A stretch of DNA of 64,000 nt from Streptococcus oralis (GTDB taxonomy: Bacteria > Bacillota > Bacilli > Lactobacillales > Streptococcaceae): the NCBI RefSeq assembly GCF_001983955.1, contig NZ_CP019562.1, positions 620,001 to 684,000 on the forward strand, read 5' to 3'. The translations under genes were made by a program, and so were the position numbers. The notes below the pieces were generated by a model. That model saw only the letters and a list, made by a program, of their open reading frames with translations. It made no database searches and had not been told where the DNA came from. Within the stretch, counting starts at the first letter, position 1; each line of letters starts with the position of its first letter. Below are positions 55,491-64,000 of this stretch, in pieces.

Positions 55491-56870
55491 ATGAGTAAAA
55501 TCGTTGTAGTTGGTGCTAACCACGCTGGTACAGCTTGTATTAATACGATGTTGGACAACTTCGAACATGAGAACGAAATCGTAGTATTTGACCAAAACTC
55601 AAATATTTCATTCCTTGGATGTGGAATGGCGCTTTGGATCGGGGAACAAATTGATGGCCCAGAAGGTCTCTTCTACTCTGATAAAGAAAAATTGGAAGCA
55701 AAAGGTGCTAAAGTTTACATGAACTCACCAGTTCTTTCAATTGACTACGATAACAAAGTTGTGACTGCAGAAGTTGAAGGTAAAGAACACAAAGAGTCTT
55801 ATGACAAATTGATCTTTGCAACTGGTTCAACTCCAATCTTGCCTCCAATCGAAGGTGTTGAAATCGTTAAGGGCAACCGCGAATTCAAAGCAACTCTTGA
55901 AAATGTACAATTTGTTAAGTTGTACCAAAACGCAGAAGAAGTTATCGAAAAACTTGCTGACAAGAGCAAACACCTTGAGCGCATCGCAGTTGTTGGTGGT
56001 GGTTATATCGGTGTTGAACTTGCTGAAGCTTTCGAACGTCTTGGAAAAGAAGTTGTTCTTGTTGACATCGTAGACACTGTTTTGAACGGCTACTACGACA
56101 AAGACTTCACTCAAATGATGGCGAAGAACTTGGAAGACAACAACATCCGCTTGGCACTTGGTCAAACAGTAAAAGCTATCCAAGGTGATGGTAAAGTTGA
56201 ACGCTTGGTAACAGACAAAGAAACATTTGATGTGGATATGGTTGTTCTTGCAGTTGGTTTCCGTCCAAACACAGCTCTTGCTGATGGTAAGATTGAACTC
56301 TTCCGTAACGGTGCCTTCCTTGTAGACAAGAAACAAGAAACATCAATTCCAGGTGTTTATGCAGTAGGTGACTGTGCGACTGTTTATGACAACGCTCGTA
56401 AAGACACTAGCTACATCGCGCTTGCTTCAAACGCTGTTCGTACTGGTATCGTTGGTGCTTATAACGCTTGTGGACACGAACTTGAAGGAATCGGTGTACA
56501 AGGATCAAACGGTATCTCAATCTACGGTCTTCACATGGTTTCAACTGGTTTGACTCTTGAAAAAGCTAAAGCTGCTGGTTACAATGCAACTGAAACAGGC
56601 TTTAACGATCTTCAAAAACCAGAATTTATCAAACATGACAACCACGAAGTTGCCATCAAGATTGTCTTTGACAAAGACAGCCGCGAAATCCTTGGTGCAC
56701 AAATGGTTTCACATGATGCTGCTATCAGTATGGGAATCCACATGTTCTCACTTGCTATCCAAGAGCATGTAACCATTGATAAATTGGCTTTGACAGACCT
56801 ATTCTTCTTGCCACACTTTAACAAACCATACAATTATATTACAATGGCTGCACTTACAGCTGAAAAATAA
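55491..56870 (+). CDS. nox: NADH oxidase (water-forming)
   Basis: 459-residue FAD enzyme that reduces oxygen to water with NADH. Seen: FAD-binding [13 protein letters not shown], the single redox cysteine Cys44 (ISFLGCGM), the NADH-binding [13 protein letters not shown], the second FAD motif [11 protein letters not shown], and the C-terminal dimer domain. In streptococci it removes oxygen and regenerates NAD for glycolysis. Divergent from the apbE operon with shared cre control. A terminator follows. Confidence 0.95.
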   Translation: MSKIVVVGANHAGTACINTMLDNFEHENEIVVFDQNSNISFLGCGMALWIGEQIDGPEGLFYSDKEKLEAKGAKVYMNSPVLSIDYDNKVVTAEVEGKEHKESYDKLIFATGSTPILPPIEGVEIVKGNREFKATLENVQFVKLYQNAEEVIEKLADKSKHLERIAVVGGGYIGVELAEAFERLGKEVVLVDIVDTVLNGYYDKDFTQMMAKNLEDNNIRLALGQTVKAIQGDGKVERLVTDKETFDVDMVVLAVGFRPNTALADGKIELFRNGAFLVDKKQETSIPGVYAVGDCATVYDNARKDTSYIALASNAVRTGIVGAYNACGHELEGIGVQGSNGISIYGLHMVSTGLTLEKAKAAGYNATETGFNDLQKPEFIKHDNHEVAIKIVFDKDSREILGAQMVSHDAAISMGIHMFSLAIQEHVTIDKLALTDLFFLPHFNKPYNYITMAALTAEK

Positions 56871-56881
56871 CAATAGCTGAG

Positions 56882-56920
56882 CTATCTGGCCTTAAATTAA
56901 GGTCAGATAGTTTTTTTTAA
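56882..56920 (+). terminator. Terminator after nox
   Basis: CTATCTGGCCTTAA and TTAAGGTCAGATAG form a 14-bp stem with one G·T pair, followed by a T-run. Confidence 0.92.
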
Positions 56921-56955
56921 TCCATTTGTACCCATACAATCCAGCTTATTTCATC

Positions 56956-56984
56956 TTGTTCTTCTCCTATTTCTAGCTTAAAAT
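56956..56984 (+). promoter_or_regulatory. Promoter of pdxST
   Basis: -35 TTGTTC at 56956-56961, 17-bp spacer, -10 TAAAAT at 56979-56984. Confidence 0.65.
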
Positions 56985-57023
56985 AAAACTGTAGCTACTA
57001 ATACAAGTGATGAGGATTAAGAA

Positions 57024-57899
57024 ATGACTGAAAATCGTTATGAACTAAATAAAAACTTGGCACAGATGCTCAAAGGTGGGGTTATCATGGACGTTCAGAA
57101 CCCTGAACAGGCTCGTATCGCAGAGGCTGCTGGTGCGGCAGCTGTTATGGCCTTGGAGCGGATTCCAGCTGATATTCGTGCAGCCGGTGGGGTTTCCCGC
57201 ATGAGCGATCCAAAGATGATTAAGGAAATCCAAGAAGCGGTCAGCATTCCAGTGATGGCCAAGGTCAGAATCGGGCATTTTGTTGAAGCTCAGATTTTAG
57301 AGGCTATTGAGATTGACTATATCGATGAGAGTGAAGTGCTGTCTCCAGCAGACGACCGTTTTCATGTGGACAAGAAAGAATTCCAAGTTCCTTTTGTCTG
57401 TGGAGCTAAGGACTTGGGTGAAGCCTTGCGTCGTATCGCTGAAGGAGCTTCCATGATTCGGACAAAAGGAGAACCGGGTACAGGAGACATCGTTCAAGCC
57501 GTTCGTCATATGCGCATGATGAATCAGGAAATACGCCGTATTCAAAATCTACGCGAAGATGAACTTTATGTGGCTGCCAAGGACTTGCAAGTCCCTGTAG
57601 AATTGGTCCAATACGTCCATGAACACGGAAAATTACCAGTTGTCAACTTTGCAGCCGGAGGTGTGGCAACACCTGCAGATGCTGCGCTGATGATGCAATT
57701 GGGGGCAGAGGGCGTCTTTGTCGGTTCAGGTATTTTCAAGTCAGGAGATCCTGTTAAACGAGCAAGTGCTATTGTCAAAGCCGTAACCAACTACCAAAAT
57801 CCTCAAATTTTGGCTCAAATCTCTGAAGACCTAGGGGAAGCCATGGTTGGTATCAATGAGAATGAAATTCAAATTCTCATGGCAGAGCGAGGAAAATAG
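57024..57899 (+). CDS. pdxS: PdxS, pyridoxal 5'-phosphate synthase lyase subunit
   Basis: 291-residue synthase subunit that makes vitamin B6 (pyridoxal phosphate) from ribose 5-phosphate, glyceraldehyde 3-phosphate and ammonia supplied by PdxT. Highly typical: [40 protein letters not shown], the active-site Lys in [10 protein letters not shown], and [11 protein letters not shown]. The stop codon is immediately followed by the pdxT ATG, so the two are co-translated. No PdxR-type regulator gene is adjacent. Confidence 0.97.
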   Translation: MTENRYELNKNLAQMLKGGVIMDVQNPEQARIAEAAGAAAVMALERIPADIRAAGGVSRMSDPKMIKEIQEAVSIPVMAKVRIGHFVEAQILEAIEIDYIDESEVLSPADDRFHVDKKEFQVPFVCGAKDLGEALRRIAEGASMIRTKGEPGTGDIVQAVRHMRMMNQEIRRIQNLREDELYVAAKDLQVPVELVQYVHEHGKLPVVNFAAGGVATPADAALMMQLGAEGVFVGSGIFKSGDPVKRASAIVKAVTNYQNPQILAQISEDLGEAMVGINENEIQILMAERGK

Positions 57900-58481
57900 A
57901 TGAAAATCGGAATATTAGCCTTGCAAGGCGCCTTTGCAGAGCATGCAAAAGTGTTAGATAAATTAGGAGTCACTGGTGTCGAAATCAGAAATTTAGATGA
58001 TTTTCAACAACATCAGAGTGACTTGTCGGGTTTGATATTACCTGGCGGTGAGTCTACAACCATGGGCAAGCTTTTGCGTGACCAACAGATGTTGATTCCT
58101 ATCCGAGAAGTCATTCTATCTGGATTACCAGTCTTTGGAACTTGTGCGGGCTTAATCTTGCTAGCTAAGGAAATCACTTCTCAGGAAGAAAGTCATCTTG
58201 GAATCATGGATATAGTGGTTGAGCGCAACGCTTATGGGCGCCAACTAGGAAGCTTCTATACAGAGGCAGAATGTAAGGGAGTCGGTCAGATTCCCATGAC
58301 TTTTATCCGTGGACCGATTATCAGTAGTGTTGGAGAGGGTGTAGAAATTCTAGCAACAGTTGATAATCAAATCGTTGCTGCGCAAGAACAGAATATGCTG
58401 GTAACCTCTTTTCATCCAGAATTGACAGATGATGCTCGCTTGCACCAGTACTTTATCAATATGTGTAAAGAAAAAAGTTGA
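57900..58481 (+). CDS. pdxT: PdxT, glutaminase subunit of pyridoxal phosphate synthase
   Basis: 193-residue class I glutamine amidotransferase delivering ammonia to PdxS. The oxyanion/substrate motif [13 protein letters not shown], the nucleophile Cys in [11 protein letters not shown] and the His/Glu pair near the end ([10 protein letters not shown]) are present. It starts directly after the pdxS stop. A terminator shared with the opposing gene follows. Confidence 0.96.
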   Translation: MKIGILALQGAFAEHAKVLDKLGVTGVEIRNLDDFQQHQSDLSGLILPGGESTTMGKLLRDQQMLIPIREVILSGLPVFGTCAGLILLAKEITSQEESHLGIMDIVVERNAYGRQLGSFYTEAECKGVGQIPMTFIRGPIISSVGEGVEILATVDNQIVAAQEQNMLVTSFHPELTDDARLHQYFINMCKEKS

Positions 58482-58506
58482 GAAAAGATTCTCAACTTTT
58501 TTACAT
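58474..58506. terminator. Bidirectional terminator between pdxT and the hemolysin III gene
   Basis: AAAAAAGTTGAGAA AAGA TTCTCAACTTTTTT, with A and T runs at both sides. Confidence 0.9.
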
Positions 58507-59148
58507 GTAATAAACAATGGCAATATATTGGAGTGCAGACGCAGCTAGGATAAAGAGATGCCAAATCATGTGGAAATAAGGTTTTTTCTTAGCGTAAAAT
58601 CCAGCTCCAACTGTATAACAGAGTCCGCCAGTTACCATGAGACTCCAGAAAATTGGTGTTGTTTGACTGATAATGGCAGGAATGATAGCCAGAACCAACC
58701 AGCCCATAATCAGGTAAAGGGCAAGGCTGAATTTCTCATTGACCTTTTTAGCAAAGATTTTATAGAGGATGCCAAAGATGGTCGTTCCCCACTGAATGGC
58801 AATGATCAGATAGCCAAACCAGTTATTCATCAAAGTCAATACGACCGGCGTATATGAGCCTGCGATAGCCACGTAAATCATAGAATGGTCGATGATTCGC
58901 AAGACGTATTTGTGGGTCGAACCATAGGCCATAGAGTGGTAAATGGTTGACGAGAGGAACATGAGAAAGAGACTGATAACAAAGATTGAAACACCAAAAG
59001 ATGATAAAAATCCGTGTGCTTCATAACTATAGGTGGATGAAATAGGGAGCAAGATGAGCATGATAACGGCACCCACAGCATGGGTCACGCTATTAGCAAT
59101 TTCCTCTCCAAAACTGAGTTTTTTACTGAGTTTTAGACTGGTATTCAT
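58501..59148 (-). CDS. Hemolysin III / TrhA (PAQR) family membrane protein
   Basis: 215-residue protein with about seven membrane segments. The conserved zinc-ligand motifs are present: NSVTHAVGA near the start, STIYHSM in the second segment and MIWHLFILAA near the end. The family (YqfA, hemolysin III) is related to progestin/adiponectin receptors; its role in membrane homeostasis is reported for some bacteria, while true hemolysis is doubtful. Its start overlaps the stop of the DUF1836 gene by four bases, so the two are translationally coupled. Confidence 0.88.
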   Translation of the reverse strand: MNTSLKLSKKLSFGEEIANSVTHAVGAVIMLILLPISSTYSYEAHGFLSSFGVSIFVISLFLMFLSSTIYHSMAYGSTHKYVLRIIDHSMIYVAIAGSYTPVVLTLMNNWFGYLIIAIQWGTTIFGILYKIFAKKVNEKFSLALYLIMGWLVLAIIPAIISQTTPIFWSLMVTGGLCYTVGAGFYAKKKPYFHMIWHLFILAASALQYIAIVYYM

Positions 59149-59597
59149 TGGATTTCCTCCTCTTCTTTGATAAGGATTAAGTCTAGAGTTTGATGATAGA
59201 GTTTAACCGTTTGGCAGCTAGTTTGGATAATAGGATTTTCTGGATCAATCCCATGGTTCATGTAGTCTACAAAAGCGTCGTAGAGCTGGTCTGAGTTCGC
59301 TTGAGTTTGTAAAGTATTAAGTGTTTGAGCGATTTCTTGGATCGAAAAGACAGACTTGAGAGTGGTGATGGCAATCAAACGAGCAATCTGTTTGCGTTGG
59401 TATTTTTTCTTGTCTGGCTTTGTCAAGTAACCATTTTTGACATAGTTATTAACCATGGATGCTGTTAGCCCCTTGTCTTTATCTGGAGAGATAGGAGCAC
59501 AGACTTGATTGACATAAAGTAAAACCTGATCCAGATAGAGGTCAATGTTTGGAATGTCTTCCCATTTTGGGTAGGAAAAGTTAGAATTCATTTCCAA
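59145..59597 (-). CDS. DUF1836 family protein, possible DNA-binding regulator
   Basis: 150-residue soluble protein. The segment LTASMVNNYVKNGYLTKPDKKKYQRKQIARLIAI (about residues 44-77) resembles a MerR-like helix-turn-helix, and the whole matches my memory of DUF1836. The rest is helical and acidic at the end (KEEEEIQ). It precedes and overlaps the hemolysin III gene. An 8-bp-arm palindrome (ATCTAGTT/AACTAGAT) overlaps its -10, so autoregulation is plausible. DNA binding is inference. Confidence 0.8.
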   Translation of the reverse strand: MEMNSNFSYPKWEDIPNIDLYLDQVLLYVNQVCAPISPDKDKGLTASMVNNYVKNGYLTKPDKKKYQRKQIARLIAITTLKSVFSIQEIAQTLNTLQTQANSDQLYDAFVDYMNHGIDPENPIIQTSCQTVKLYHQTLDLILIKEEEEIQ

Positions 59598-59606
59598 CTC
59601 CTTTTT

Positions 59607-59654
59607 ATCTAGTTTTAATAACTAGATTATAAAATAATAAAAAACAAAAGTCAA
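59607..59654 (-). promoter_or_regulatory. Promoter and operator-like palindrome of the DUF1836 operon
   Basis: Minus strand: -35 TTGACT (59654-59649), 17-bp spacer, -10 TATAAT (59631-59626). ATCTAGTT (59607-59614) and AACTAGAT (59620-59627) form a perfect palindrome around TTAAT, overlapping the -10 and transcription start. Confidence 0.75.
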
Positions 59655-59665
59655 GTTTCAACTGC

Positions 59666-59708
59666 TTGTAGAAAGCTTTAAATTATGCTATGATGAGAGA
59701 AACTAGTT
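59666..59708 (+). promoter_or_regulatory. Promoter of the GNAT-ogt-ArsC-like operon with AACTAGTT site
   Basis: -35 TTGTAG at 59666-59671, 17-bp spacer, extended -10 TGCTATGAT ending at 59694. The transcription start region carries AACTAGTT (59701-59708), a self-complementary 8-mer using the same CTAGTT core as the divergent DUF1836 operator. Confidence 0.65.
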
Positions 59709-59725
59709 AGAAATGAGGGGAAGAG

Positions 59726-60220
59726 ATGGAGATTCGTTTAGCTTTTCCAAACGAAGTAGATGCGATTATGCAGGTGATGGAGGATGCCAAAAAGTGTTTA
59801 GCCAATTCTGGTAGTGACCAGTGGCAAAATGGCTATCCAAATGCCGAAATCATTATTGATGATATCATCTCTGGTCAAGCCTATGTGGCCTTAGAAGAGG
59901 GAGAACTGTTAGCCTATGCTGCTGTGACCAAGAACCCAGAGGAAGCCTATGAAGCCATTTATGAAGGAAGTTGGCAGGGGGAAGAATCAGAATATCTGGT
60001 CTTTCACCGTATCGCTGTCGCAACAGATGTCCAAGGACAAGGAGTTGCGCAGACTTTCCTAGAAGGCTTGATTGAAGGTTTTGATTACCTAGATTTTCGT
60101 TCAGATACACATGCAGAAAACAAGACCATGCAGCATATCTTTGAAAAACTTGGATTTAGTCAGGTCGGTAAGGTTCCAGTTGATGGGGAACGCTTGGCCT
60201 ATCAGAAATTAAAAAAATGA
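59726..60220 (+). CDS. GNAT family N-acetyltransferase
   Basis: 164-residue acetyltransferase. The acetyl-CoA binding motif A is VFHRIAVATDVQGQGVAQTFLEG (about residues 90-112), with a following RSDTHAENKTMQHIFEKLGF. The acceptor (amino acid, peptide or small molecule) cannot be inferred. The stop overlaps the ogt start by four bases, so they are coupled in one operon. Confidence 0.9.
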   Translation: MEIRLAFPNEVDAIMQVMEDAKKCLANSGSDQWQNGYPNAEIIIDDIISGQAYVALEEGELLAYAAVTKNPEEAYEAIYEGSWQGEESEYLVFHRIAVATDVQGQGVAQTFLEGLIEGFDYLDFRSDTHAENKTMQHIFEKLGFSQVGKVPVDGERLAYQKLKK

Positions 60221-60732
60221 AGCAGAAAAAGTACGCAAAAATGCTCTACCCGTCGCCAATTGGGACCTTATCCTTAGTTGCTGACGAGCAATATCTGTAT
60301 GGAATTTGGGTACAGGACCAAACTCATTTTGAGAGGGGATTAGGAGACGAAACGATAGAAGAAGTTGCTGGCCATCCTGTATTAGAGCAAGTTATTTCCT
60401 ATTTAGATACCTATTTCGAAGGCAGTGTTCAGGATCTATCTGACTTACCTTTGGCTCCCATTGGAACGGATTTTGAAAACCGGGTCTGGGCTTACTTACA
60501 GGCCATTCCTTATGGTCAAACAGTAACTTACGGACAAATAGCTCAAGACTTGCAAGTGGCTTCTGCCCAAGCGATTGGCGGAGCAGTGGGGCGTAATCCT
60601 TGGTCCATCCTCGTACCCTGTCATCGGGTGCTAGGATCAGGCAATCGCTTGACAGGCTATGCATCTGGAGTCGAAAAAAAAGCCTGGCTCTTGCAACATG
60701 AAGGTGTAGCATTTCAAGAAAATAAAAAATAG
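60217..60732 (+). CDS. ogt: Methylated-DNA-[protein]-cysteine S-methyltransferase
   Basis: 171-residue suicide DNA repair protein that takes the methyl group from O6-methylguanine. The acceptor is Cys135 in LVPCHRVLG, and the helix-turn-helix/arginine-finger region is YGQTVTYGQIAQDL ... AIGGAVGRNPW. There is an N-terminal ribonuclease-like domain. Overlaps the GNAT gene; the ArsC-like gene follows 12 bp downstream. Confidence 0.95.
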   Translation: MKQKKYAKMLYPSPIGTLSLVADEQYLYGIWVQDQTHFERGLGDETIEEVAGHPVLEQVISYLDTYFEGSVQDLSDLPLAPIGTDFENRVWAYLQAIPYGQTVTYGQIAQDLQVASAQAIGGAVGRNPWSILVPCHRVLGSGNRLTGYASGVEKKAWLLQHEGVAFQENKK

Positions 60733-60744
60733 AAAGAAAAGAAG

Positions 60745-61101
60745 ATGTTAGAATTTATCGAATACCCAAAATGTTCAACTTGTAAGAAAGCAAAAAATGA
60801 ACTAGACCAACTCGGTGTGAACTATAAAGCTGTCCACATCGTAGAAGAAACACCAAGTGAAGACGTCATTTTGGACTGGTTGGAAACTTCCGGTTTTGAA
60901 GTGAAACAATTTTTCAATACTAGCGGGATTAAATACCGTGAACTGGGCTTGAAAGATAAGGTGGGAAGTTTGTCAAAACAAGAAGCAGCCAAGCTTCTAG
61001 CGAGTGATGGTATGTTATTGAAACGTCCCATTTTGGTGGAGAATGGTGCTGTTAAACAAATCGGCTATAGAAAACCCTATGAGGACTTAGGTTTGAGATA
61101 G
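60745..61101 (+). CDS. ArsC/Spx family protein
   Basis: 118-residue thioredoxin-fold protein. CSTC (residues 10-13) lies in the redox loop YPKCSTCKKAKNEL, and RPILVENGAV follows in the second half. Family members are arsenate reductases or RNA-polymerase-binding Spx/MgsR regulators. The RPI motif is common to both; no ars genes are nearby, so a YffB/Spx-like role is equally possible. Third gene of the GNAT-ogt operon. Confidence 0.85.
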   Translation: MLEFIEYPKCSTCKKAKNELDQLGVNYKAVHIVEETPSEDVILDWLETSGFEVKQFFNTSGIKYRELGLKDKVGSLSKQEAAKLLASDGMLLKRPILVENGAVKQIGYRKPYEDLGLR

Positions 61102-61202
61102 TTTTTATTTATCTCCTTGATAGGTAAAATATATAGCCTCCCTGTTTTAAAGTGTGATAAACTAGAAGATAGACAAAGTCTGAGTAGCCCGTAGCAAATA
61201 AT

Positions 61203-61230
61203 TTGCTTGCGAGCAGAAGTATGGTAGAAT
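61203..61230 (+). promoter_or_regulatory. Promoter of the second amino acid ABC transporter
   Basis: -35 TTGCTT at 61203-61208, 16-bp spacer, extended -10 TGGTAGAAT ending at 61230. The gap 61102-61202 shows only a weak GAGATA/TATCTC hairpin. Confidence 0.6.
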
Positions 61231-61257
61231 GAATCATTATCAGGAGAGGATGTTTTT

Positions 61258-62058
61258 ATGACTGTTACAACATTTTTAGCATCAGATTGGTACCAAAGTT
61301 TGATGCAACTCATTCCGGATGGTAAGCTCTTTAGTTTGCGTTCGGTCTTTGATGGAATTCCAAGGATTGTCCAACAATTGCCTACAACCTTGATGTTGAC
61401 GCTTGGAGGTGCACTCTTTGGTTTGCTGCTTGCCCTGATTTTTGCCATTGTTAAGATCAATCGTGTTAGGATTTTATATCCCTTGCAAGCCTTTTTCGTC
61501 AGCTTCTTAAAAGGTACCCCAATCCTAGTTCAACTTATGTTGACCTACTACGGAATTCCTTTGGCACTGAAAGCTATCAACCAACAATGGGGAACTGGTC
61601 TCAATATCAATGCGATTCCAGCGGCATTTTTTGCGATTGTGGCCTTTGCTTTTAATGAGGCGGCTTATGCAAGTGAAACGATTCGTGCAGCTATCCTTTC
61701 TGTTAATCCAGGTGAGATTGAGGCGGCGCGTAGTCTGGGTATGACTCGAGCTCAAGTTTATCGTCGTGTGATTATTCCAAATGCGGCCGTTGTGGCGACA
61801 CCGACTTTGATCAACTCCCTTATCGGTTTGACCAAGGGAACTTCTCTAGCCTTTAGCGCAGGTGTTGTGGAGGTCTTTGCCCAAGCACAGATTTTAGGTG
61901 GAGCTGATTATCGCTATTTTGAACGTTTCATCTCCGTAGCCCTTGTCTATTGGGTAGTCAATATCGGAATTGAAAGCCTCGGCCGTTTCATCGAGAGAAA
62001 AATGGCTATCTCAGCACCGGATACAGTGTCTACAGATGTGAAAGGAGACCTTCGTTAA
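61258..62058 (+). CDS. Amino acid ABC transporter permease
   Basis: 266-residue polar amino acid permease with about five membrane segments. KGTPILVQLMLTYYGIPLAL and the coupling motif GEIEAARSLGMTRAQVYRRVIIPNA are diagnostic for the HisM/TcyB group. It is longer at the N-terminus than the permease at 17586. The ATPase start overlaps its last base. No binding-protein gene is adjacent, so the substrate is open; a cystine-type importer would suit the trxB neighbour but is a guess. Confidence 0.9.
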   Translation: MTVTTFLASDWYQSLMQLIPDGKLFSLRSVFDGIPRIVQQLPTTLMLTLGGALFGLLLALIFAIVKINRVRILYPLQAFFVSFLKGTPILVQLMLTYYGIPLALKAINQQWGTGLNINAIPAAFFAIVAFAFNEAAYASETIRAAILSVNPGEIEAARSLGMTRAQVYRRVIIPNAAVVATPTLINSLIGLTKGTSLAFSAGVVEVFAQAQILGGADYRYFERFISVALVYWVVNIGIESLGRFIERKMAISAPDTVSTDVKGDLR

Positions 62059-62801
62059 TGATTAAGATTTCGAATTTAAGCAAATCCTTTTCAGGACAGA
62101 CAGTCTTGAATCATCTGAACTTGGATATTCAAAAAGGTGAGGTAGTGGCTTTGATTGGTTCATCTGGAGCTGGGAAATCAACCTTTCTTCGTAGTTTGAA
62201 CTACCTTGAAACTCCAGATAGTGGAACGATTCAGATTGACAATTTTAAAGTTGATTTTTCGCAGATTAGCCAAGAAGAGATCCTAACCCTTCGTCGCAAG
62301 TTATCTATGGTTTTCCAACAGTTTAATTTGTTTGAACGCCGAACAGCTCTTGACAATGTCAAGGAAGGTTTGGTTGTCGTTAAAAAATTATCGGACGAGG
62401 AAGCAACAAAAATCGCCAAGGAAGAGTTGGCTAAGGTTGGACTTTCTGACCGTGAAAACCATTACCCTCGCCACTTATCAGGTGGACAGAAGCAACGGGT
62501 TGCCCTTGCGCGTGCGCTTGCTATGAAACCAGATGTCTTGCTATTGGACGAACCCACTTCAGCCCTCGACCCAGAATTGGTCGGTGAAGTAGAAAAGTCT
62601 ATTGCAGATGCTGCCAAGTCAGGTCAGACCATGATTTTGGTCAGTCACGATATGTCTTTTGTAGCCCAAGTGGCAGACAAGGTTTTATTCCTAGATAAAG
62701 GGAAAATCATCGAGTCTGGCACACCGGATGAAATCATCAATCATCCAAAAGAAGAACGGACAAAAGAATTCTTCGCTAGTTACAAACGGACTTATATTTG
62801 A
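62058..62801 (+). CDS. Amino acid ABC transporter ATP-binding protein
   Basis: 247-residue ATPase partner of the preceding permease: Walker A GSSGAGKS, Q-loop [16 protein letters not shown], signature LSGGQKQR, Walker [15 protein letters not shown], switch VSHDMSFV. Overlaps the permease by one base and is followed by a terminator. Confidence 0.93.
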   Translation: MIKISNLSKSFSGQTVLNHLNLDIQKGEVVALIGSSGAGKSTFLRSLNYLETPDSGTIQIDNFKVDFSQISQEEILTLRRKLSMVFQQFNLFERRTALDNVKEGLVVVKKLSDEEATKIAKEELAKVGLSDRENHYPRHLSGGQKQRVALARALAMKPDVLLLDEPTSALDPELVGEVEKSIADAAKSGQTMILVSHDMSFVAQVADKVLFLDKGKIIESGTPDEIINHPKEERTKEFFASYKRTYI

Positions 62802-62815
62802 TATAATAGAAAAAG

Positions 62816-62856
62816 GAAAACTCAGTTAGTTGGACTAGCTGAGTTTACTCTTTAAA
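62816..62856 (+). terminator. Terminator after the ABC transporter
   Basis: AAACTCAGTTAGT TGG ACTAGCTGAGTTT, then ACTCTTT; one G·T pair in the stem. Confidence 0.85.
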
Positions 62857-62878
62857 AAAGATAGAAACGAGAGAGATC

Positions 62879-63103
62879 ATGCTACTGCATCTATTTTCTT
62901 TGTATTTCGAGAGTTTGATCTTAACGACCATCCTTGTCGTGACTTTTCTGGGGATTTGGATTGGATTGAGAGCCATGTCTGGTGTGGACAAGACAGCCAA
63001 AGCTCGCCAAGCCCATCTCTATGATATGATTATGATTGGAGTTTTGGTCATTCCGGTGTTATCCTTTGCCGTCATGAGTTTGCTCTTGGTTTTCAAGGCA
63101 TAA
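62879..63103 (+). CDS. DUF4059 family membrane protein
   Basis: 74-residue protein with two membrane segments (about 8-30, LYFESLILTTILVVTFLGIWIG, and 50-72) joined by a short charged loop (DKTAKARQAHLYD). It matches my memory of DUF4059, a small streptococcal family upstream of trxB, of unknown function. AACGAGAGAG precedes the ATG. Could assist the neighbouring transporter or redox enzyme, but no evidence. Confidence 0.78.
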   Translation: MLLHLFSLYFESLILTTILVVTFLGIWIGLRAMSGVDKTAKARQAHLYDMIMIGVLVIPVLSFAVMSLLLVFKA

Positions 63104-63106
63104 TCC

Positions 63107-63135
63107 TTGCGTGACTAGCAAGAATGAGTTAGAAT
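63107..63135 (+). promoter_or_regulatory. Promoter of trxB
   Basis: -35 TTGCGT at 63107-63112, 17-bp spacer, -10 TAGAAT at 63130-63135. Confidence 0.65.
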
Positions 63136-63168
63136 AAAGATAGTTACAACAAGAAAGAAGGAATCGAA

Positions 63169-64000
63169 ATGTACGATACGATTATTGTCGGTGCTGGACC
63201 TGCGGGAATGACCGCTGCCTTATATGCTGCTCGCAGCAATCTGAAAGTGGCTTTGATTGAAGGTGGTCTGCCAGGCGGGCAAATGAACAACACATCTGAT
63301 ATTGAAAACTATCCAGGTTATGCCAACATCAGTGGACCTGAATTGGCTGAAAAGATGTTTGAACCTCTTGAAAACCTTGGAGTGGAGCATCTTTATGGCT
63401 ATGTTGAAAATATTGAAGACCAGGGTGACTATAAGAAGGTCATCACTGATGATCAAGTTTACGAAACCCGTACTGTCATTGTAGCAACTGGGTCAAAACA
63501 CCGTCTTTTGGGGGTTCCTGGAGAAGAAGAACTGAACAGTCGTGGTGTTTCTTACTGTGCCGTATGTGATGGAGCTTTCTTCCGTGATCAAGACTTGCTC
63601 GTAGTTGGTGGTGGAGATTCAGCGGTAGAAGAAGCTCTCTTCTTGACTCGCTTTGCCAAGACTGTTACCATTGTTCACCGTCGTGACCAACTTCGTGCCC
63701 AAAAGGTTTTGCAAGACCGTGCTTTTGCAAATGAGAAAGTCAACTTTATCTGGGATTCTGTTGTCAAGGAAATCAAAGGTGAAAACCGAGTAGAGTCAGT
63801 TGTATTTGAAAATGTGAAAACTGGTCAAGTGACAGAGCAAGCCTTTGGAGGTGTCTTTATCTATGTTGGTTTGGATCCTGTTAGTGATTTTGTTAAGGAT
63901 TTGAATATCCAAGACCAGGCAGGCTGGATTGTGACAGACAATCACATGAAAACTAGCGTTGATGGCATCTTTGCAGTTGGGGATGTTCGCCAAAAAGATC
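63169..64000 (+). CDS. trxB: Thioredoxin reductase (partial, cut by the window end)
   Basis: 277 residues are visible of a protein usually slightly above 300. This FAD enzyme passes electrons from NADPH to thioredoxin. FAD-binding GAGPAGMTAALYAAR, the redox pair in CAVCDG (about residues 131-134), the NADPH-binding VVGGGDSAVEEALFLT and the late FAD motif DGIFAVGDVR are present and in order. AAGGAATCG precedes the ATG at 63169. The end is missing only because of the window. Confidence 0.95.
   Translation, partial: MYDTIIVGAGPAGMTAALYAARSNLKVALIEGGLPGGQMNNTSDIENYPGYANISGPELAEKMFEPLENLGVEHLYGYVENIEDQGDYKKVITDDQVYETRTVIVATGSKHRLLGVPGEEELNSRGVSYCAVCDGAFFRDQDLLVVGGGDSAVEEALFLTRFAKTVTIVHRRDQLRAQKVLQDRAFANEKVNFIWDSVVKEIKGENRVESVVFENVKTGQVTEQAFGGVFIYVGLDPVSDFVKDLNIQDQAGWIVTDNHMKTSVDGIFAVGDVRQKD

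Overview
The window looks like a chromosomal segment of a Streptococcus of the mitis group (S. mitis, S. oralis or S. pneumoniae relatives). The reasons are low GC content, many extended -10 promoters (TGnTATAAT), YSIRK-type signal peptides with LPxTG anchors, and gene blocks that I remember from S. pneumoniae in the same order: liv / prfB / ftsEX / glucose PTS; DinG-like / rodA / DJ-1 / HAD / gyrB / ezrA; and pgdA / aldo-keto reductase / glyQS / flavin reductases / apbE / nox / pdxST / trxB. The species call is inference. No tRNA, rRNA or CRISPR array was seen.

Layout. 1-2050: end of the branched-chain amino acid transporter operon (livM'-livG-livF) followed by a 55-bp tandem repeat tract. 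2098-10430: CBS/ACT protein, prfB with its programmed +1 frameshift, ftsEX, a one-protein glucose-type PTS with a cre-like palindrome, an endonuclease/exonuclease/phosphatase-fold protein and a DEAD-box helicase. 10554-12017: a small LPxTG von Willebrand A protein. 12204-13656: metK behind an SMK (SAM-III) riboswitch with an odd duplicated aptamer segment. 13700-17394, minus strand: DUF1827, Nudix, clpE (with a CtsR box) and a YkuJ-like protein. 17524-22033: amino acid ABC transporter, an AT-rich inserted gene with SEC-C and HNH-like zinc motifs, folD and a Cof-type HAD. 22252-34666: two very large cell-wall glycosidases (BgaA-like GH2 and a GH84) that share the same YSIRK signal and the same 37-residue stalk repeats. 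34793-46963: nnrD, DinG-like helicase, rodA, DJ-1, HAD, gyrB, ezrA, the peptidoglycan deacetylase pgdA and an aldo-keto reductase; three of these genes seem to have leaderless transcripts.

46980-51532: a glycine T-box controls a zinc-peptidase-like gene plus glyQ and glyS, and a 173-nt highly folded element lies between glyQ and glyS. 51575-52330: an IS200-type element with a tnpA only and a long structured 3' non-coding end. 52371-56870: a redox module in which a minus-strand operon (apbE, FMN reductase, PAS-containing flavin reductase) is divergent from nox. Both promoters carry close matches to the CcpA cre site. The large flavin reductase ends in two copies of DATSGAS, which fits the ApbE flavinylation motif Dxx[ST]GA[ST]. 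I regard this as the most exciting observation: a probably cytosolic flavinyl transferase encoded beside its likely target.

56956-64000: pdxST, a hemolysin III / DUF1836 pair divergent from a GNAT-ogt-ArsC-like operon with shared CTAGTT operators, a second amino acid ABC transporter, a DUF4059 membrane protein, and a trxB cut off by the window end.
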